Notes: generated by a model from the letters alone, not told the origin. 64,000 bases of DNA from SCRD01 sp046705285 (GCA_046705285.1 JBJKQK010000099.1:1-64000); one strand, 5' to 3'; shown: positions 36,417 to 46,125, counted from the first letter of the stretch. Made by a program: numbers and translations.

Positions 36417-38228
36417 CTAGGTTCCGGCATCCACGAATTGGAGTTCGTGCAGGCGCTGGTAAATTCCTCCGCGCGTCACCAAGTCTTCGTGCGTGCCCAC
36501 TTCCGAGATCGTTCCTCGGTCCAGAACCACAATGCGTTCCGCACGCCGAACCGTGCTGAGCCGGTGGGCGATCACCAGGACAGTTCGCCCTGCCATCAGG
36601 TTACCCAGAGCTCTTTGAACCAGCGCCTCGGATTCGGTATCGAGTTCAGAAGTCGCTTCATCCAGAATCAGGATCGGGGAATTCTTGAGCAGCGCCCGGG
36701 CGATCGCCAGTCGCTGCCGTTGCCCGCCTGAGAGCCGCTGGCCACGTTCACCGATCACTCCCTGGTATTTTCGAGGTCTCTCCAGGATGAAGTCGTGGGC
36801 CAGTGCAGCACGCGCAGCCTCCTCCACTTCGGCCTGGCTCCGTGAGCCGTTCCCATAACAGATGTTGTTGAAAATCGTGTCGTTAAAGAGAATAGTGCCC
36901 TGTGTAACCATCCCAATCTGGGAACGTAAGGAGCTGAGCTTGATGTCACGTACGTCGTGGCCGTCAACCAGCAGGCGGCCGCGGGTAACGTCGTAGAATC
37001 TGGGAAGCAAGCTGGCCAAAGTTGTTTTCCCGGCGCCGCTCGATCCAACAAGTGCCACGACCTCGCCCTTTCGAATCCGCAGATTGACGTCGCGCAAGAG
37101 TGGCACCCCAGGCTCATATTCAAAGTCCACGTGGTCAAAAGCAATTTCGTGCTCGAAGGCAGGCAACTCGATGGCTTCAGGTTTCTCCTTTACTTCCGGG
37201 CTTACCTGCAGGAACTGAAACACTTGTTCAGAGGCTCCCACCGCCTGTTGTACGGCGTTGTTGACTCCGGTCAGCCGCTTAATGGGTTCACCCATTTTGA
37301 ACAATGCGTAGACGAAACCAAGGAAGCCGCCCAGGGTTTGCGCGTGGTGAAGGATCTCGTTGCGCTCGTAGAGCAGGAGTACTGAGACGGTCACCATCGT
37401 CAAAAGATCCATCAGCGGAGGCGTTGCAGCCTGTGCCCGCACCCAGCGCATGTTCGTATGGAGCAGCTTGTGCGTGGCGGCTTTGAACCGTGCGACCTCC
37501 AGGTGCTCTGTTACAAAGGCTTTCACAATGCCGATGCCGGTGAAGGTCTCCTGAACAAGGTTGTTAATGTCCGCCATGCGGTCCTGGCTGGACCGGCTGG
37601 ATTTGCGGATCGAACGCCCGATGTTGGCTGAGGGATAGACCACCAGCGGCACCAGCAGGAGGGAGGCCAACGCCAGTTTCCAATCGTAGTAGAAGACTAC
37701 GGCCAGCAGTGCGATCAGGGTGAAGCAATTTCTGAAGAAATCGGCGGCGACCTGCGAAACCGCGTACTGGATCCGATCTGTATCGTTACTGATGGCCGAG
37801 ATCAGTCGGCCGGTGGGGTTGCGTTTGAAAAACGCCATCGACTGCTGAACGATTTTCGAGTAAAGCTGATTGCGCAGGTTTCGGACGGCAGATTGGCCGA
37901 TGAAATTGATGCTGACCGTGGCCGTGTACCGAGAAAGCCCTTTGATAATCGTCACAATGACGAGGGACAGGACAACGACCGTCCAGACATTGTGGATATG
38001 CCCCGGGAAAAAGTCCCGAAGGTAAAGTTCGTGATGGTTCCAGGGGAGCTTGAACAGGCTGATGCCAGAAGAAGGGGTGCCGGGCTTCAGAACATTGTCA
38101 CCGATGGGTTTGATAAGAAGGGCGGTAATCGCCTCACATGCGCCCACCACAGCCATCAGGACTACAGCCATGACAAAGCGTACTCTGTAAGGTCGGAGAA
38201 ATCCTAGCAGGCGTTGAACTTGGCTCAT
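36417..38228 (-). CDS. MsbA-like lipid-exporting ABC transporter (fused permease/ATPase)
   Basis: This 603-residue half-transporter begins at the ATG at 38228; the frame extends to 38297 but without homology. Six TM helices occupy about 12-325, with SMAFFKRNPTGRLISAISND in the first coupling region. The ATPase domain (about 350-600) has Walker A VGSSGAGKTTLAS, the signature LSGGQRQR and Walker B ILILDEATSELD. The family flips lipid A core or other lipids to the outer leaflet, or exports peptides and drugs. With LPS-transport genes 4 kb upstream on the same strand, a lipid A flippase is the favoured role. It lies 188 bp after the ROK kinase gene and upstream of yicC. Confidence 0.9.
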   Translation of the reverse strand: MSQVQRLLGFLRPYRVRFVMAVVLMAVVGACEAITALLIKPIGDNVLKPGTPSSGISLFKLPWNHHELYLRDFFPGHIHNVWTVVVLSLVIVTIIKGLSRYTATVSINFIGQSAVRNLRNQLYSKIVQQSMAFFKRNPTGRLISAISNDTDRIQYAVSQVAADFFRNCFTLIALLAVVFYYDWKLALASLLLVPLVVYPSANIGRSIRKSSRSSQDRMADINNLVQETFTGIGIVKAFVTEHLEVARFKAATHKLLHTNMRWVRAQAATPPLMDLLTMVTVSVLLLYERNEILHHAQTLGGFLGFVYALFKMGEPIKRLTGVNNAVQQAVGASEQVFQFLQVSPEVKEKPEAIELPAFEHEIAFDHVDFEYEPGVPLLRDVNLRIRKGEVVALVGSSGAGKTTLASLLPRFYDVTRGRLLVDGHDVRDIKLSSLRSQIGMVTQGTILFNDTIFNNICYGNGSRSQAEVEEAARAALAHDFILERPRKYQGVIGERGQRLSGGQRQRLAIARALLKNSPILILDEATSELDTESEALVQRALGNLMAGRTVLVIAHRLSTVRRAERIVVLDRGTISEVGTHEDLVTRGGIYQRLHELQFVDAGT

Positions 38229-38415
38229 CCGGCGTCCTACCCACAGGCTGGAGAGCCCGCCGGGCGTGGAAAAACTACATCTTAATCTTGACCCCATGCG
38301 AAGTCAAGCAGCCGTCCCACGGACGGGTTCCACAATCGTTACTCTACCATATTAGCAATTTATTGAAAACAAGAGTCTTATCACGAAGCCATCCTGCTCG
38401 AAGTCCAGAGATTGT

Positions 38416-39369
38416 TCAGGCCAACTGGATAGCCATGGCTGCAGCGCCGTATAGCGGCGAATATTTGCCCAATTCTGCCTGAACGATACTGGTTGAATGC
38501 TCAAGCAGCGGAGCGGAGAACTCATCCAGGAATTCGTGCACAGGATCCAATAGGATTCTCCCTGACAGCGCCACACCGCCTCCAAGGATGATTTTATCGG
38601 GATTTAATATGCGGATGGCCGTCAGAAGCACTCGCGCAAGTGCACGTGCCGCCTCGCGGACGATGAACATTGCCCCGGCTTCCCCTTCTCCGGCGGCACG
38701 GAATACGGCTTCTGCTGCGATCCGCTCGGGATCGCCGGAGGACAGCTCGAGAGTTTTCGGCAGGATCTCTGGCTTTCTGCGCGCCAGTTCACGTCCCCTG
38801 AGACCGATCGCCGTCCCGGAGCAGACCGTTTCAAGGCATCCACGTCCACCGCAGGAACAGAGCGCCCCCGCCTCAGAAACCTGGATGTGGCCGAGTTCCC
38901 CCGCCATGGAGTCTTTGCCGCGCACTGCGTCGCCCCGGTACAGGATTCCGCCTCCGATGCCGGTACTGATGGTGAGATAAAGAAGCGATTCGGCTCCGCG
39001 TCCGGCTCCGTAACGGAACTCACCCAGGGCCCCGGCATTGGCGTCATTGTCCACACGGCACTTGATACCGAGCTTATTCTCCACCCATTTTGCCAACTCA
39101 AAATCCTGCCAGCCCGAAACGTGCATCGAACTGACACGCTGATGCCTGAAGTCCACCGGCCCGCCGAAGCTGATTCCACATGCTTTGACTGGACCGTCGG
39201 ATCTTGCGCACAGCGACTGCGCGCGGCCGCAAATCTCGTTGAGCATCCAGTCACGTCCGCCGGAGGGTTCAGTCTCGCCCTCCGAGAGAAGAAGACGACG
39301 ACCTTCGGCATCGAACAGACTCACGCGAAAGTGAGTGCCGCCAATGTCGACAGCCAGGAACTTTGTCAC
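38416..39369 (-). CDS. ROK family sugar kinase (glucokinase-like)
   Basis: This 317-residue protein has the ROK layout: FLAVDIGGTHFRVSLF (phosphate-1), CRVDNDANAGALGEFRYG with the catalytic Asp, and GIGGGILYRG. The ROK zinc site is the His of GELGHIQV plus the cysteines of CSCGGRGCLE. It has no N-terminal helix-turn-helix, so it is an enzyme rather than a NagC/XylR-type repressor. It probably phosphorylates glucose or another hexose; N-acetylmannosamine kinase is an alternative. It follows rapZ by 61 bp on the minus strand, where many genomes have PTS genes. Confidence 0.88.
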   Translation of the reverse strand: MTKFLAVDIGGTHFRVSLFDAEGRRLLLSEGETEPSGGRDWMLNEICGRAQSLCARSDGPVKACGISFGGPVDFRHQRVSSMHVSGWQDFELAKWVENKLGIKCRVDNDANAGALGEFRYGAGRGAESLLYLTISTGIGGGILYRGDAVRGKDSMAGELGHIQVSEAGALCSCGGRGCLETVCSGTAIGLRGRELARRKPEILPKTLELSSGDPERIAAEAVFRAAGEGEAGAMFIVREAARALARVLLTAIRILNPDKIILGGGVALSGRILLDPVHEFLDEFSAPLLEHSTSIVQAELGKYSPLYGAAAMAIQLA

Positions 39370-39430
39370 CTTGGGTTTTCCTCAGATTTTCTTGCCATCG
39401 AGGGTTCTGTTTCCCGCCAGCCTGCTGTCC

Positions 39431-40324
39431 TCAGGCAGCGTGGTTCTTCCGAAGATCGCGATGTGCGACCCTGATCTTGTAGCCTTCTTCTTCCAGGATG
39501 TCTCCAATTTGTTCAGCAAGCGCCACAGACCGGTGACGCCCTCCGGTGCAGCCGATCGCGACCGTCAGATAGCTCTTGCCCTCTCGTACGTAATGCGGCA
39601 GCAAAAACAGAAGAAGGTCAGTCAAACGATTCATGAATTCTCTGGTCTGGGTATGCGACTCTATGAATTGTTTAACTTCGGGGTCACGCCCGGATTTGTC
39701 TCGCAGGTCGGACACATAGTTCGGATTCGGGAGAAATCGAACGTCGAAAACCAGGTCGGCATCATGCGGAACCCCGTGCTTAAAACCGAACGACAGGATG
39801 GAGATCAGCATCGTCTTGCGCTGGCGGCCTCCAAACCTGTCCTGGATCAGTTGACGAAGCTCGTGGACGTTCATCCTGCTGGTGTCAATGACCGCGTCGG
39901 CAAGCTGGCGCATTGGCTTTAGCAGAGATCTTTCAAGGCGAATGCCTTCGCGAACCGGCAAGTTGCGGCCCAGAGGATGCGGCCGGCGGGTTTCTTCGAA
40001 TCTCTGAATCAGGACTTCGTCGGTGGCCTCAAGGAAAACCACCGACACTTTCAGGCCATCACGGTCCAAACGCTGATAAGCCACCGGGAGTTGGCTGAGG
40101 GCTTCGCCTTCACGAATATCAACCACCACGGCTGAACGCGGAATGTGACTTCCAGGCGCGCCGCACATGTCCGCGAATTTGGGGATGAGGCCGACTGGCA
40201 GGTTGTCCACACAGTAGTAACCCAGATCTTCAAACGCCTTCAGCGCAGATCCTTTGCCCGAGCCGCTGAGGCCTGTGATGACAACAAGCCGGCGAATTGC
40301 GGTCCTGCTATGGGTCCTTCTCAT
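39431..40324 (-). CDS. rapZ: RNase adapter RapZ / YvcJ-type nucleotide-binding protein
   Basis: This 297-residue protein has Walker A GLSGSGKGSALKAFEDLGYYCVDN split over the N-terminus and Walker B-like AVVVDIRE. The C-terminal domain has FGFKHGVP, DVRFLPNP and the metabolite-binding AIGCTGGRHRSV. In Escherichia coli RapZ recruits RNase E to the GlmZ small RNA and so controls glucosamine-6-phosphate synthase; in other phyla its role is less clear. The position after rpoN and hpf is conserved across many bacteria. It is separated from hpf by about 110 bp. Full length. Confidence 0.94.
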   Translation of the reverse strand: MRRTHSRTAIRRLVVITGLSGSGKGSALKAFEDLGYYCVDNLPVGLIPKFADMCGAPGSHIPRSAVVVDIREGEALSQLPVAYQRLDRDGLKVSVVFLEATDEVLIQRFEETRRPHPLGRNLPVREGIRLERSLLKPMRQLADAVIDTSRMNVHELRQLIQDRFGGRQRKTMLISILSFGFKHGVPHDADLVFDVRFLPNPNYVSDLRDKSGRDPEVKQFIESHTQTREFMNRLTDLLLFLLPHYVREGKSYLTVAIGCTGGRHRSVALAEQIGDILEEEGYKIRVAHRDLRKNHAA

Positions 40325-40433
40325 CGGGTACTCATGGCGCTGCGCAAATCCAATGGAAAACTCGGGCCGCGTAAAACCCGAACAGGGGTCGAAGTAGGTC
40401 CGGCCGTTGATGATTGTTCGATTATTCCGGGTC

Positions 40434-40970
40434 TTATGGTTCGGGTTCGATTAAGCCAAATTTCCCATCGAGCCGCTGGTAAACAACGTTCACTCGCTCA
40501 CTTTCGGCATTACGAAAAACGACCACTCCGCTCCTGGCCTTCTCCAGAGACTGGATGGCCTCTTCAATTGTCATGGGCTTTAAAGGAAGCTTTTCCGTTT
40601 CAACCGCCAGCCGCTCTTCGTGATCCACCCGGCTGCTCTGCAAAACATTCAACAGAATATTCGTTGTGGGTTTAGGCCGGCGTTTCTTGGTCCTCCTGCG
40701 CTCCAGGCGCCGCACAGCCTGGCGCTCCAGCTTGTCGAGCGCTCCCTTGATGGCGCCCCGATGGTCTGTTGCTTCCATGGCACTGACAAGTGTCTGATCC
40801 GGGAAGGTCGTAGTGATTTCGGCCAGGCAGCGGTGCTTTTCCGCCGTCAGGATAACGTGCAGCTTGGGATTTCCCGGAAGAAGCCGGTCCAACTTTCGCA
40901 GACGCGCATGTGTATATCGGCGCAGCCCAGGCGTGACATCCACTTGGCGTCCTGTGAAATCAACATCCAT
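40434..40970 (-). CDS. hpf: Long-form ribosome hibernation promoting factor
   Basis: This 178-residue protein has the N-terminal S30AE/YfiA domain (VDFTGRQVDVTPGLRRYTHARLRKL... in parts, about 1-100) that occupies the mRNA channel of the 30S subunit. A basic linker (RRLERRRTKKRR) leads to the C-terminal dimerisation domain (about 125-178, with TIEEAIQSLEKARSGVVVF). This is the long form, which joins ribosomes into 100S dimers by itself. It lies 48 bp behind rpoN, the conserved order. Confidence 0.93.
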   Translation of the reverse strand: MDVDFTGRQVDVTPGLRRYTHARLRKLDRLLPGNPKLHVILTAEKHRCLAEITTTFPDQTLVSAMEATDHRGAIKGALDKLERQAVRRLERRRTKKRRPKPTTNILLNVLQSSRVDHEERLAVETEKLPLKPMTIEEAIQSLEKARSGVVVFRNAESERVNVVYQRLDGKFGLIEPEP

Positions 40971-41018
40971 AACAGCACCTCCTTGATGTCTGGCGAATGG
41001 CCGATGCAGTCGTAGCGC

Positions 41019-42473
41019 TCATCCCTTCACCCGCCTCTGGTGCGTGCTGGGAATTTTCATATCTTCACGGTACTTCGCGACTGTACGTCGCGTTACATTG
41101 AAACCTTGCTCATGCAAGTGGCGCATGATGCGCTCATCAGTGAGAGGGTGGGCGGAGTCTTCTTCTTCGATCATCTTTTTTACAATCCGTTTCAGGCGGA
41201 TCAGCGATGTGTTCCCTCCCTGAGGCCCCTGCACAGATTCGGAAAAGAAATAACGAAGCTCATAAATTCCTTGCGGCGTGTGAGCGTACTTGTTGGCGAC
41301 GGCACGGCTGACCGTGGAAGGGTGAACGCCGACTTCTTCCGCCACCTCTTTGATCATCATCGGCCGCAGAAAGTCGATTCCCTTATCAAGAAATTCCCCC
41401 TGGCGGCGGATAATCGACTCACACACCCGGACGATCGTGTGCTTGCGCTGCTCGATGTTCTTGATGAGCTGCAGAGCGGAATTACAGCGTTCTTTGACGT
41501 AGCTCCGCACTTCGCGTGTCGCAGCCCCATCCGAGAGCAGGCGCCGGTAGTGCTGGCTCAGGCGCAACTGTGGCAATCCGTCTTCATTCAGGCGGACTTC
41601 ATAGCCGTTACTTGTTTTCACAATGTAGACGTCTGGCTCGATCAGTTGGGGCTGTGTTTTGTTGTAGCGCTGACCCGGCCGCGGGTCCAGCTTGCGGATC
41701 ATCTCAATGGCCCTCTCGACAGCCGGAACCGGACGGTCAAGAGCGCGGCCAATTTCACGATAGTGGTTGTTCTGCAGTAATTTCAGGTGATCGGAGACAA
41801 TCTGGGCTGCAAGCGTGTTGTCCGGGGCCAGAGCGTGAAGCTGAAGCAAAAGACATTCACGCACATCCCTTGCGGCGACACCGAGAGGATCAAATTCCTG
41901 CACCAGCGTCAGGGCGGCCTCAACATCGCCCTGTTCATGTTGTCCCGTTCTTGCGATTTCGTCGACTGTTGCGGTCAAATAGCCATCCTCGTTCAGGTTT
42001 CCAATGATCGATTCGGCTGCGGCTCGCACATTGTCCGAACACCTGGACATGCTCAATTGCCACTCCAGATGGTCTGTTAAGGACGAGGGTTGGGAAAGGA
42101 AATTCTCGAAGGATGTCTTCTCGTAAACTTCCCCTACGGGCGCTTTGAATCCCGGGTCGAGGTAATCCCGGAAGAAGGAGCCAAAATCAATCTCTTCAAA
42201 TGAATCGCGGTTTCCGTTCTCGGCAGGGTCAGCAGCAGGGAGGGCCTCTCCGGTCCCGTTCGTCTCAATCTTTTGAGCGACCTCCTCAACCGTGGGCGCA
42301 TCCTCCGGGACCTCTTCGAGGACCGGATTGGCAATCATTTCCTCATTAATCATCTCGCGCAGTTCCAGCTTGTTCAGCGCCAGGACGCTGACCATCTGGA
42401 CGAGGCCTGGCGTCAGGATCTGTTTCTGCGCCACCTTCAGGTTCAGGCCGATTCTTGGTTGAGTGCCACCCAT
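41019..42473 (-). CDS. rpoN: RNA polymerase sigma54 factor
   Basis: This 484-residue sigma factor has the glutamine/leucine-rich activator-interacting region I (LKVAQKQILTPGLVQMVSVLALNKLEL), an acidic region II, the core-binding domain, the HTH region (IKEVAEEVGVHPSTVSRAVANK) and the RpoN box in TRRTVAKYREDM near the C-terminus. It directs polymerase to -24/-12 promoters and needs AAA+ activators, two of which are encoded at 20-23 kb. The ATG shares one base with the lptB stop (TGATG). Full length. Confidence 0.96.
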   Translation of the reverse strand: MGGTQPRIGLNLKVAQKQILTPGLVQMVSVLALNKLELREMINEEMIANPVLEEVPEDAPTVEEVAQKIETNGTGEALPAADPAENGNRDSFEEIDFGSFFRDYLDPGFKAPVGEVYEKTSFENFLSQPSSLTDHLEWQLSMSRCSDNVRAAAESIIGNLNEDGYLTATVDEIARTGQHEQGDVEAALTLVQEFDPLGVAARDVRECLLLQLHALAPDNTLAAQIVSDHLKLLQNNHYREIGRALDRPVPAVERAIEMIRKLDPRPGQRYNKTQPQLIEPDVYIVKTSNGYEVRLNEDGLPQLRLSQHYRRLLSDGAATREVRSYVKERCNSALQLIKNIEQRKHTIVRVCESIIRRQGEFLDKGIDFLRPMMIKEVAEEVGVHPSTVSRAVANKYAHTPQGIYELRYFFSESVQGPQGGNTSLIRLKRIVKKMIEEEDSAHPLTDERIMRHLHEQGFNVTRRTVAKYREDMKIPSTHQRRVKG

Positions 42474-43201
42474 CAGACTACCAGTTTAAAGTTATCACCG
42501 AGATAGATTCTCTTAACTTCTGCATCGTTTCCAAGCTCTTCCGGGGACCCAGTACGGAAAATCCGCCCGTTATTGATGATGTAAGCCCGGTCCGTCACGC
42601 GAAGAGTCTCGCGCACGTTATGATCTGTAACCAAAACGCCAATGCCGCTTTCCTTTAACCGAACGATGATGTCCTGGATATCCAGGACGGTCAAAGGATC
42701 AATTCCAGAAAAAGGCTCATCAAGAAGTATAAACGATGGCGAGATGACGAGGGAACGTGCAATTTCCACGCGGCGTCTTTCGCCACCAGAAAGCAGGTAT
42801 CCGTGACTGCGCCTGACTTGCTGCAATCCTAACTCTTCAAGCAATTCTTCCAGGCGTTCGCGCCTTTGATGTGAGGTTAGAGGAAGCGTTTCAAGAACTG
42901 CGAGCACATTCTCTTCCACCGTCAACTTGCGAAAGATCGACGGTTCCTGCGGCAAGTAGCTGATCCCGCTCCTGGCCCTCAAATACATCGGATAGGAAGT
43001 GATATCTGCCTCGTCAAGGACAACCTGGCCCGAGTCGGGGTTGGCGAGGCCGACAATAATGTAGAACGTGGTAGTTTTGCCTGCGCCGTTGGGGCCAAGG
43101 AGTCCGACAACCTCGCCCTGAACAATGGTGAGGCTGATATTATCAACCACCTTCCGGCCCTTGTATGCTTTCGTCAGGTCTACCGTGGAGAGAGTATGCA
43201 T
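42473..43201 (-). CDS. lptB: LPS export ABC transporter ATP-binding protein LptB
   Basis: This 242-residue cytoplasmic ATPase drives lipopolysaccharide extraction with LptF/LptG. Walker A is LGPNGAGKTTTFYI, the signature LSGGERRRVEIARSL, Walker B FILLDEPFSGIDPL and the switch His in LVTDHNVRETL. The RSGISYLPQEPSIFRKLTV segment is typical for LptB. It starts six bases after the lptC/A stop and overlaps rpoN by one base. LptF/G are not in the window. Confidence 0.95.
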   Translation of the reverse strand: MHTLSTVDLTKAYKGRKVVDNISLTIVQGEVVGLLGPNGAGKTTTFYIIVGLANPDSGQVVLDEADITSYPMYLRARSGISYLPQEPSIFRKLTVEENVLAVLETLPLTSHQRRERLEELLEELGLQQVRRSHGYLLSGGERRRVEIARSLVISPSFILLDEPFSGIDPLTVLDIQDIIVRLKESGIGVLVTDHNVRETLRVTDRAYIINNGRIFRTGSPEELGNDAEVKRIYLGDNFKLVV

Positions 43202-43207
43202 CGTCGC

Positions 43208-45586
43208 TCACTGGGCGACACGGTGTTTGGAAACCGCAGGGGATTTGGCGTTTCCATCAACGAGCAACCTATCATTGTGAATGTTGAAAGTCAATCGTTG
43301 TCCCGTCATCGAGCCCTTTTCCGTGTCATAAACTGTCGGCGGTCCTCCAGTCATGACGATCATGCCGGTCCGCGCATCATAGACCGCCTCCTCACCTTTA
43401 GCATACCGCATGGGCTGCACAATCTTCACATGTCCTTCGGCCACGGCACGTTCGACTTCAGTACCCGTTTGCTTGTTGCCCGATGAAAAATAGACATCCA
43501 GCCGGTCAGCCTCGATCTTTGTGTCGCCGGTGCTGAGCGCCACATGGCCGGAATAGCGAGCCCTCCGGCCAACATCAAAGTAATCAAGCCTATCCGCCCG
43601 GATAGTCAGAGGCGTCGGGCCGGATTGACTTCCCGTTCCATGGTTTGCCTTGGACGCTGAGGGCTGCAGGTGAGACGTTATGACTCTGGAATTCGTGCTG
43701 ACCCGGCGTTCATTCCTGTAAACGTCGAGAGACGATGACTCCACCACGTCGGTCCCGCGCCAGGCGCGGACGTGGCCCTCGTAATGAACGACTTGGCTCC
43801 GCCGGTCAGCGATCATCCGGTCAGCGACAACATTCGTGGGGAGCGATGAAAGGTTTCGAGGATCAATATGGATCGCATGCACCCTGCCGATCCCCTCTGC
43901 AGTATCTGAAGCGAGAAGAATTTCGATCCGGTCGGCCCTCGCCCGCGTGGTTGAGTCCCAAACCTTCGGATGTCCGGTGAGAATCAGTTTCTGCTGTCCG
44001 GCCAAATCACGGGCCTCTTTACCCGTCGCCTGGAGTGTACCTTTGCGGAAATGGAAATCTCCGCTCTGCTCGACGGATTGGATCGCCTCTGTGGCTGGAT
44101 CAAAGACTGCTGCCACCTGCCTGGCCGTTGAAACCGCCGATGCCTGTAACGGAGAGCTGGGTGGCGGAGCAAAGACGATTTTGGTTCCACCTGTTCCGCT
44201 GAGCGATTCGAGGTGGCTGTTGGAATCAAAGGCCATAAAGAATCTTGCTGCAGTCACCGTACGTTCTCCGGCCTTTGAGTTTTCAGGATACAGAAACAGA
44301 GTTCCGGGTCCCGAAGTTTCGGCTCCTTTGAGGTTCTTTCCTTTGGGCCGAAACGAAAACCGGATCTCTTCACTCGTGAGCTCTTCCTTCGAAATCTTTC
44401 CGCTCAAGGTTCCTGATCCAGCAGGGGATCGGCGTGTGTCCTGGGTTTGAGCAATTGTCAGGCGGACATTTCCCATGGCTACGCCGTGGGCCGGAACATG
44501 AGTGGCCGGATCGAAATTCAGCGTCACCTCGTGTGCATCGATATTGGCAAGAGCACTGCCCTGGTTCGACTCAGCACGAACATGGCCTGCCGCCACCAGC
44601 CTGGTCAGGCGGTTCGTCAGAGGATTAAGGTGGCCCCGCAGCACATCGGATTGCAGACGCAGTTGGCTGCCCCGCGTCCGGTCGAAAGCACGGGCCTTGC
44701 CCTCCAGCAGGATGCCCTTAATCCGGTTCTGAGCGTCGAGCAAAATCGAGCCCTCTTCAGCGGTGAGGGTGTAACTGCCCTGGCGGACCTTGACCGGTCC
44801 CCAGAGTTGTACTCCCTCGCCAGGCCCCGCATAACGAAGACGGCTGGCAGAAAGCTGAATGGGTTCGTTGACCTGTGAGCCCTGCTTGGGTCGGAAAACC
44901 GCCTCGACATCCTGCTTGAGTTCGATCTCGCTCTTTCCGGTACCATACGCGAGCCCGCGGGCAGAACCAGACAGGGATCCCAGATGGAAGCGCACCGGAG
45001 TCCTGCTTTCAAGCAGTGTTCCATGTTCGCGAGAAGTCACTTTTGAAGTCCTGATATACACAGGTTGCGGCACGACGCTGTTACCAGCGTGCGCTTCATT
45101 CAATGGCAACCCGGGTTTTGAGGTGGGGGCGCGCGTTTGACCGGGCGATGCGTTCAGCACCAGTTCAACATCATCCGGAGTTGAAAGATTGCCCGTGGAG
45201 GGATCGTATTCTCCTTCCGGAGTCGTGAGGACGTCGAATCGTTTTCCGGAGCGGCCAAAGAATTCAACGTGGACATCTTTGAGCACAATTGAGCCACCCT
45301 GCTTGAACGCGAGCGTGCGAGAGGCATGAATGACGAAGAGACGACGGCCCTTGTCGGAGCGAGTGAAGGTGACTCCAGAGAGTTGCTGGTTGACGTTCCG
45401 GGGCAACTCCGGCGGCTTCGGCAGCGGCTTCTCCCGGGCGGCTCTTCCCAGCCAGTAGGTTCCTACGACAATTCCGACGGTGATCACCAAGCCTGAAACG
45501 GCAAGGATACTGATCCAGCGCTTGCCCCGGACATGTCGTTGAATGCCGTTCCTCACAATCCTTCGTCCATCCCTCCCAGTTGTCAT
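43208..45586 (-). CDS. LptC-LptA-like fusion protein (LPS periplasmic bridge)
   Basis: From the ATG at 45586 the protein has 792 residues; the frame is open to 45691. A basic N-terminus and one TM helix (ISILAVSGLVITVGIVVGTYWL, residues ~25-45, given here in part) anchor it in the inner membrane. A LptC-like start follows (LSGVTFTRSDKGRRLFVIHA... KDVHVEFF) and then a long series of beta-strand OstA/LptA-like repeats. The C-terminal ~130 residues match LptA best (IRADRLDYFDVGRRARYSGHV; AVAEGHVKIVQ). LptC and LptA are normally about 190 and 180 residues. The fusion could form a covalent stretch of the Lpt bridge. lptB follows after six bases. Confidence 0.82.
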   Translation of the reverse strand: MTTGRDGRRIVRNGIQRHVRGKRWISILAVSGLVITVGIVVGTYWLGRAAREKPLPKPPELPRNVNQQLSGVTFTRSDKGRRLFVIHASRTLAFKQGGSIVLKDVHVEFFGRSGKRFDVLTTPEGEYDPSTGNLSTPDDVELVLNASPGQTRAPTSKPGLPLNEAHAGNSVVPQPVYIRTSKVTSREHGTLLESRTPVRFHLGSLSGSARGLAYGTGKSEIELKQDVEAVFRPKQGSQVNEPIQLSASRLRYAGPGEGVQLWGPVKVRQGSYTLTAEEGSILLDAQNRIKGILLEGKARAFDRTRGSQLRLQSDVLRGHLNPLTNRLTRLVAAGHVRAESNQGSALANIDAHEVTLNFDPATHVPAHGVAMGNVRLTIAQTQDTRRSPAGSGTLSGKISKEELTSEEIRFSFRPKGKNLKGAETSGPGTLFLYPENSKAGERTVTAARFFMAFDSNSHLESLSGTGGTKIVFAPPPSSPLQASAVSTARQVAAVFDPATEAIQSVEQSGDFHFRKGTLQATGKEARDLAGQQKLILTGHPKVWDSTTRARADRIEILLASDTAEGIGRVHAIHIDPRNLSSLPTNVVADRMIADRRSQVVHYEGHVRAWRGTDVVESSSLDVYRNERRVSTNSRVITSHLQPSASKANHGTGSQSGPTPLTIRADRLDYFDVGRRARYSGHVALSTGDTKIEADRLDVYFSSGNKQTGTEVERAVAEGHVKIVQPMRYAKGEEAVYDARTGMIVMTGGPPTVYDTEKGSMTGQRLTFNIHNDRLLVDGNAKSPAVSKHRVAQ

Positions 45587-45729
45587 TTTAAACCCCCGAA
45601 GGGAAGGAGGCTCTTGCGATTGCGAGGTTGGTCCAAACACGCAGGAGGAGGCCGGAAGGTAAATTTTGCTCGCTGTGCGCGAAGTGAACAATTTTGCGCA
45701 GGCGGAGCGTATTCTGATGGCAGAAGATT

Positions 45730-45735
45730 TTTATA
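45730..45735 (-). promoter_or_regulatory. Putative -10 element upstream of lptC/A
   Basis: On the minus strand, TATAAA lies within an AT-rich stretch about 145 bp before the lptC/A start, with CTATCA 18 bp further upstream as a poor -35. The AT-richness in a GC-rich genome is the main support. Confidence 0.33.
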
Positions 45736-46042
45736 ACGCATTTATTATCAATATGATAGAAAATTGCATGAAAAGTGCCGGGAAAATCCCATGCGTCTCA
45801 TTTGAACATGGCCGGCCATTCGGTAGCCTACTTAAATAAGCTCTGGCGGCGCGACGCGGAAGGATTGCGCGGAGAGAATCTCAACCGGAAGGGCGCGGAA
45901 AAATTTCCTGCCCATTGCCTGGAGCCTTTTGCCTGACAGAGAACACAGAGGCACGGCCACGAATTTGTGCCATCTGCTTTTGGCGCTGCGGGCCCGGCGG
46001 GGCGGAAGATTTCAGCGCACAGCGTGGGCCGTGGGAATGAAT

Positions 46043-46125
46043 TGGCGTTACAATTCACCGGAGCTCCGGCGGGGCGAAAGGCGCAGCACTGATTATGTGC
46101 CCAAGCCTTCGGTTTTTGCGAATAG
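46043..46125 (+). repeat. Dispersed intergenic repeat, copy A
   Basis: This stretch begins TGGCGTTACAAT and contains the motif CCGGCGGGGCGAAAG and then TGTGCCCA and TTGCGAA. The same ordered blocks occur at 47365-47448. By eye the two copies share about three quarters of positions. Together they flank the hydrolase gene. No open frame or transposase is inside. Confidence 0.65.

Noticed and set aside
38416..39369. ROK protein as a transcriptional repressor
   Set aside because: There is no N-terminal helix-turn-helix; the protein begins directly with the ATP-binding DIGGTHFR motif.
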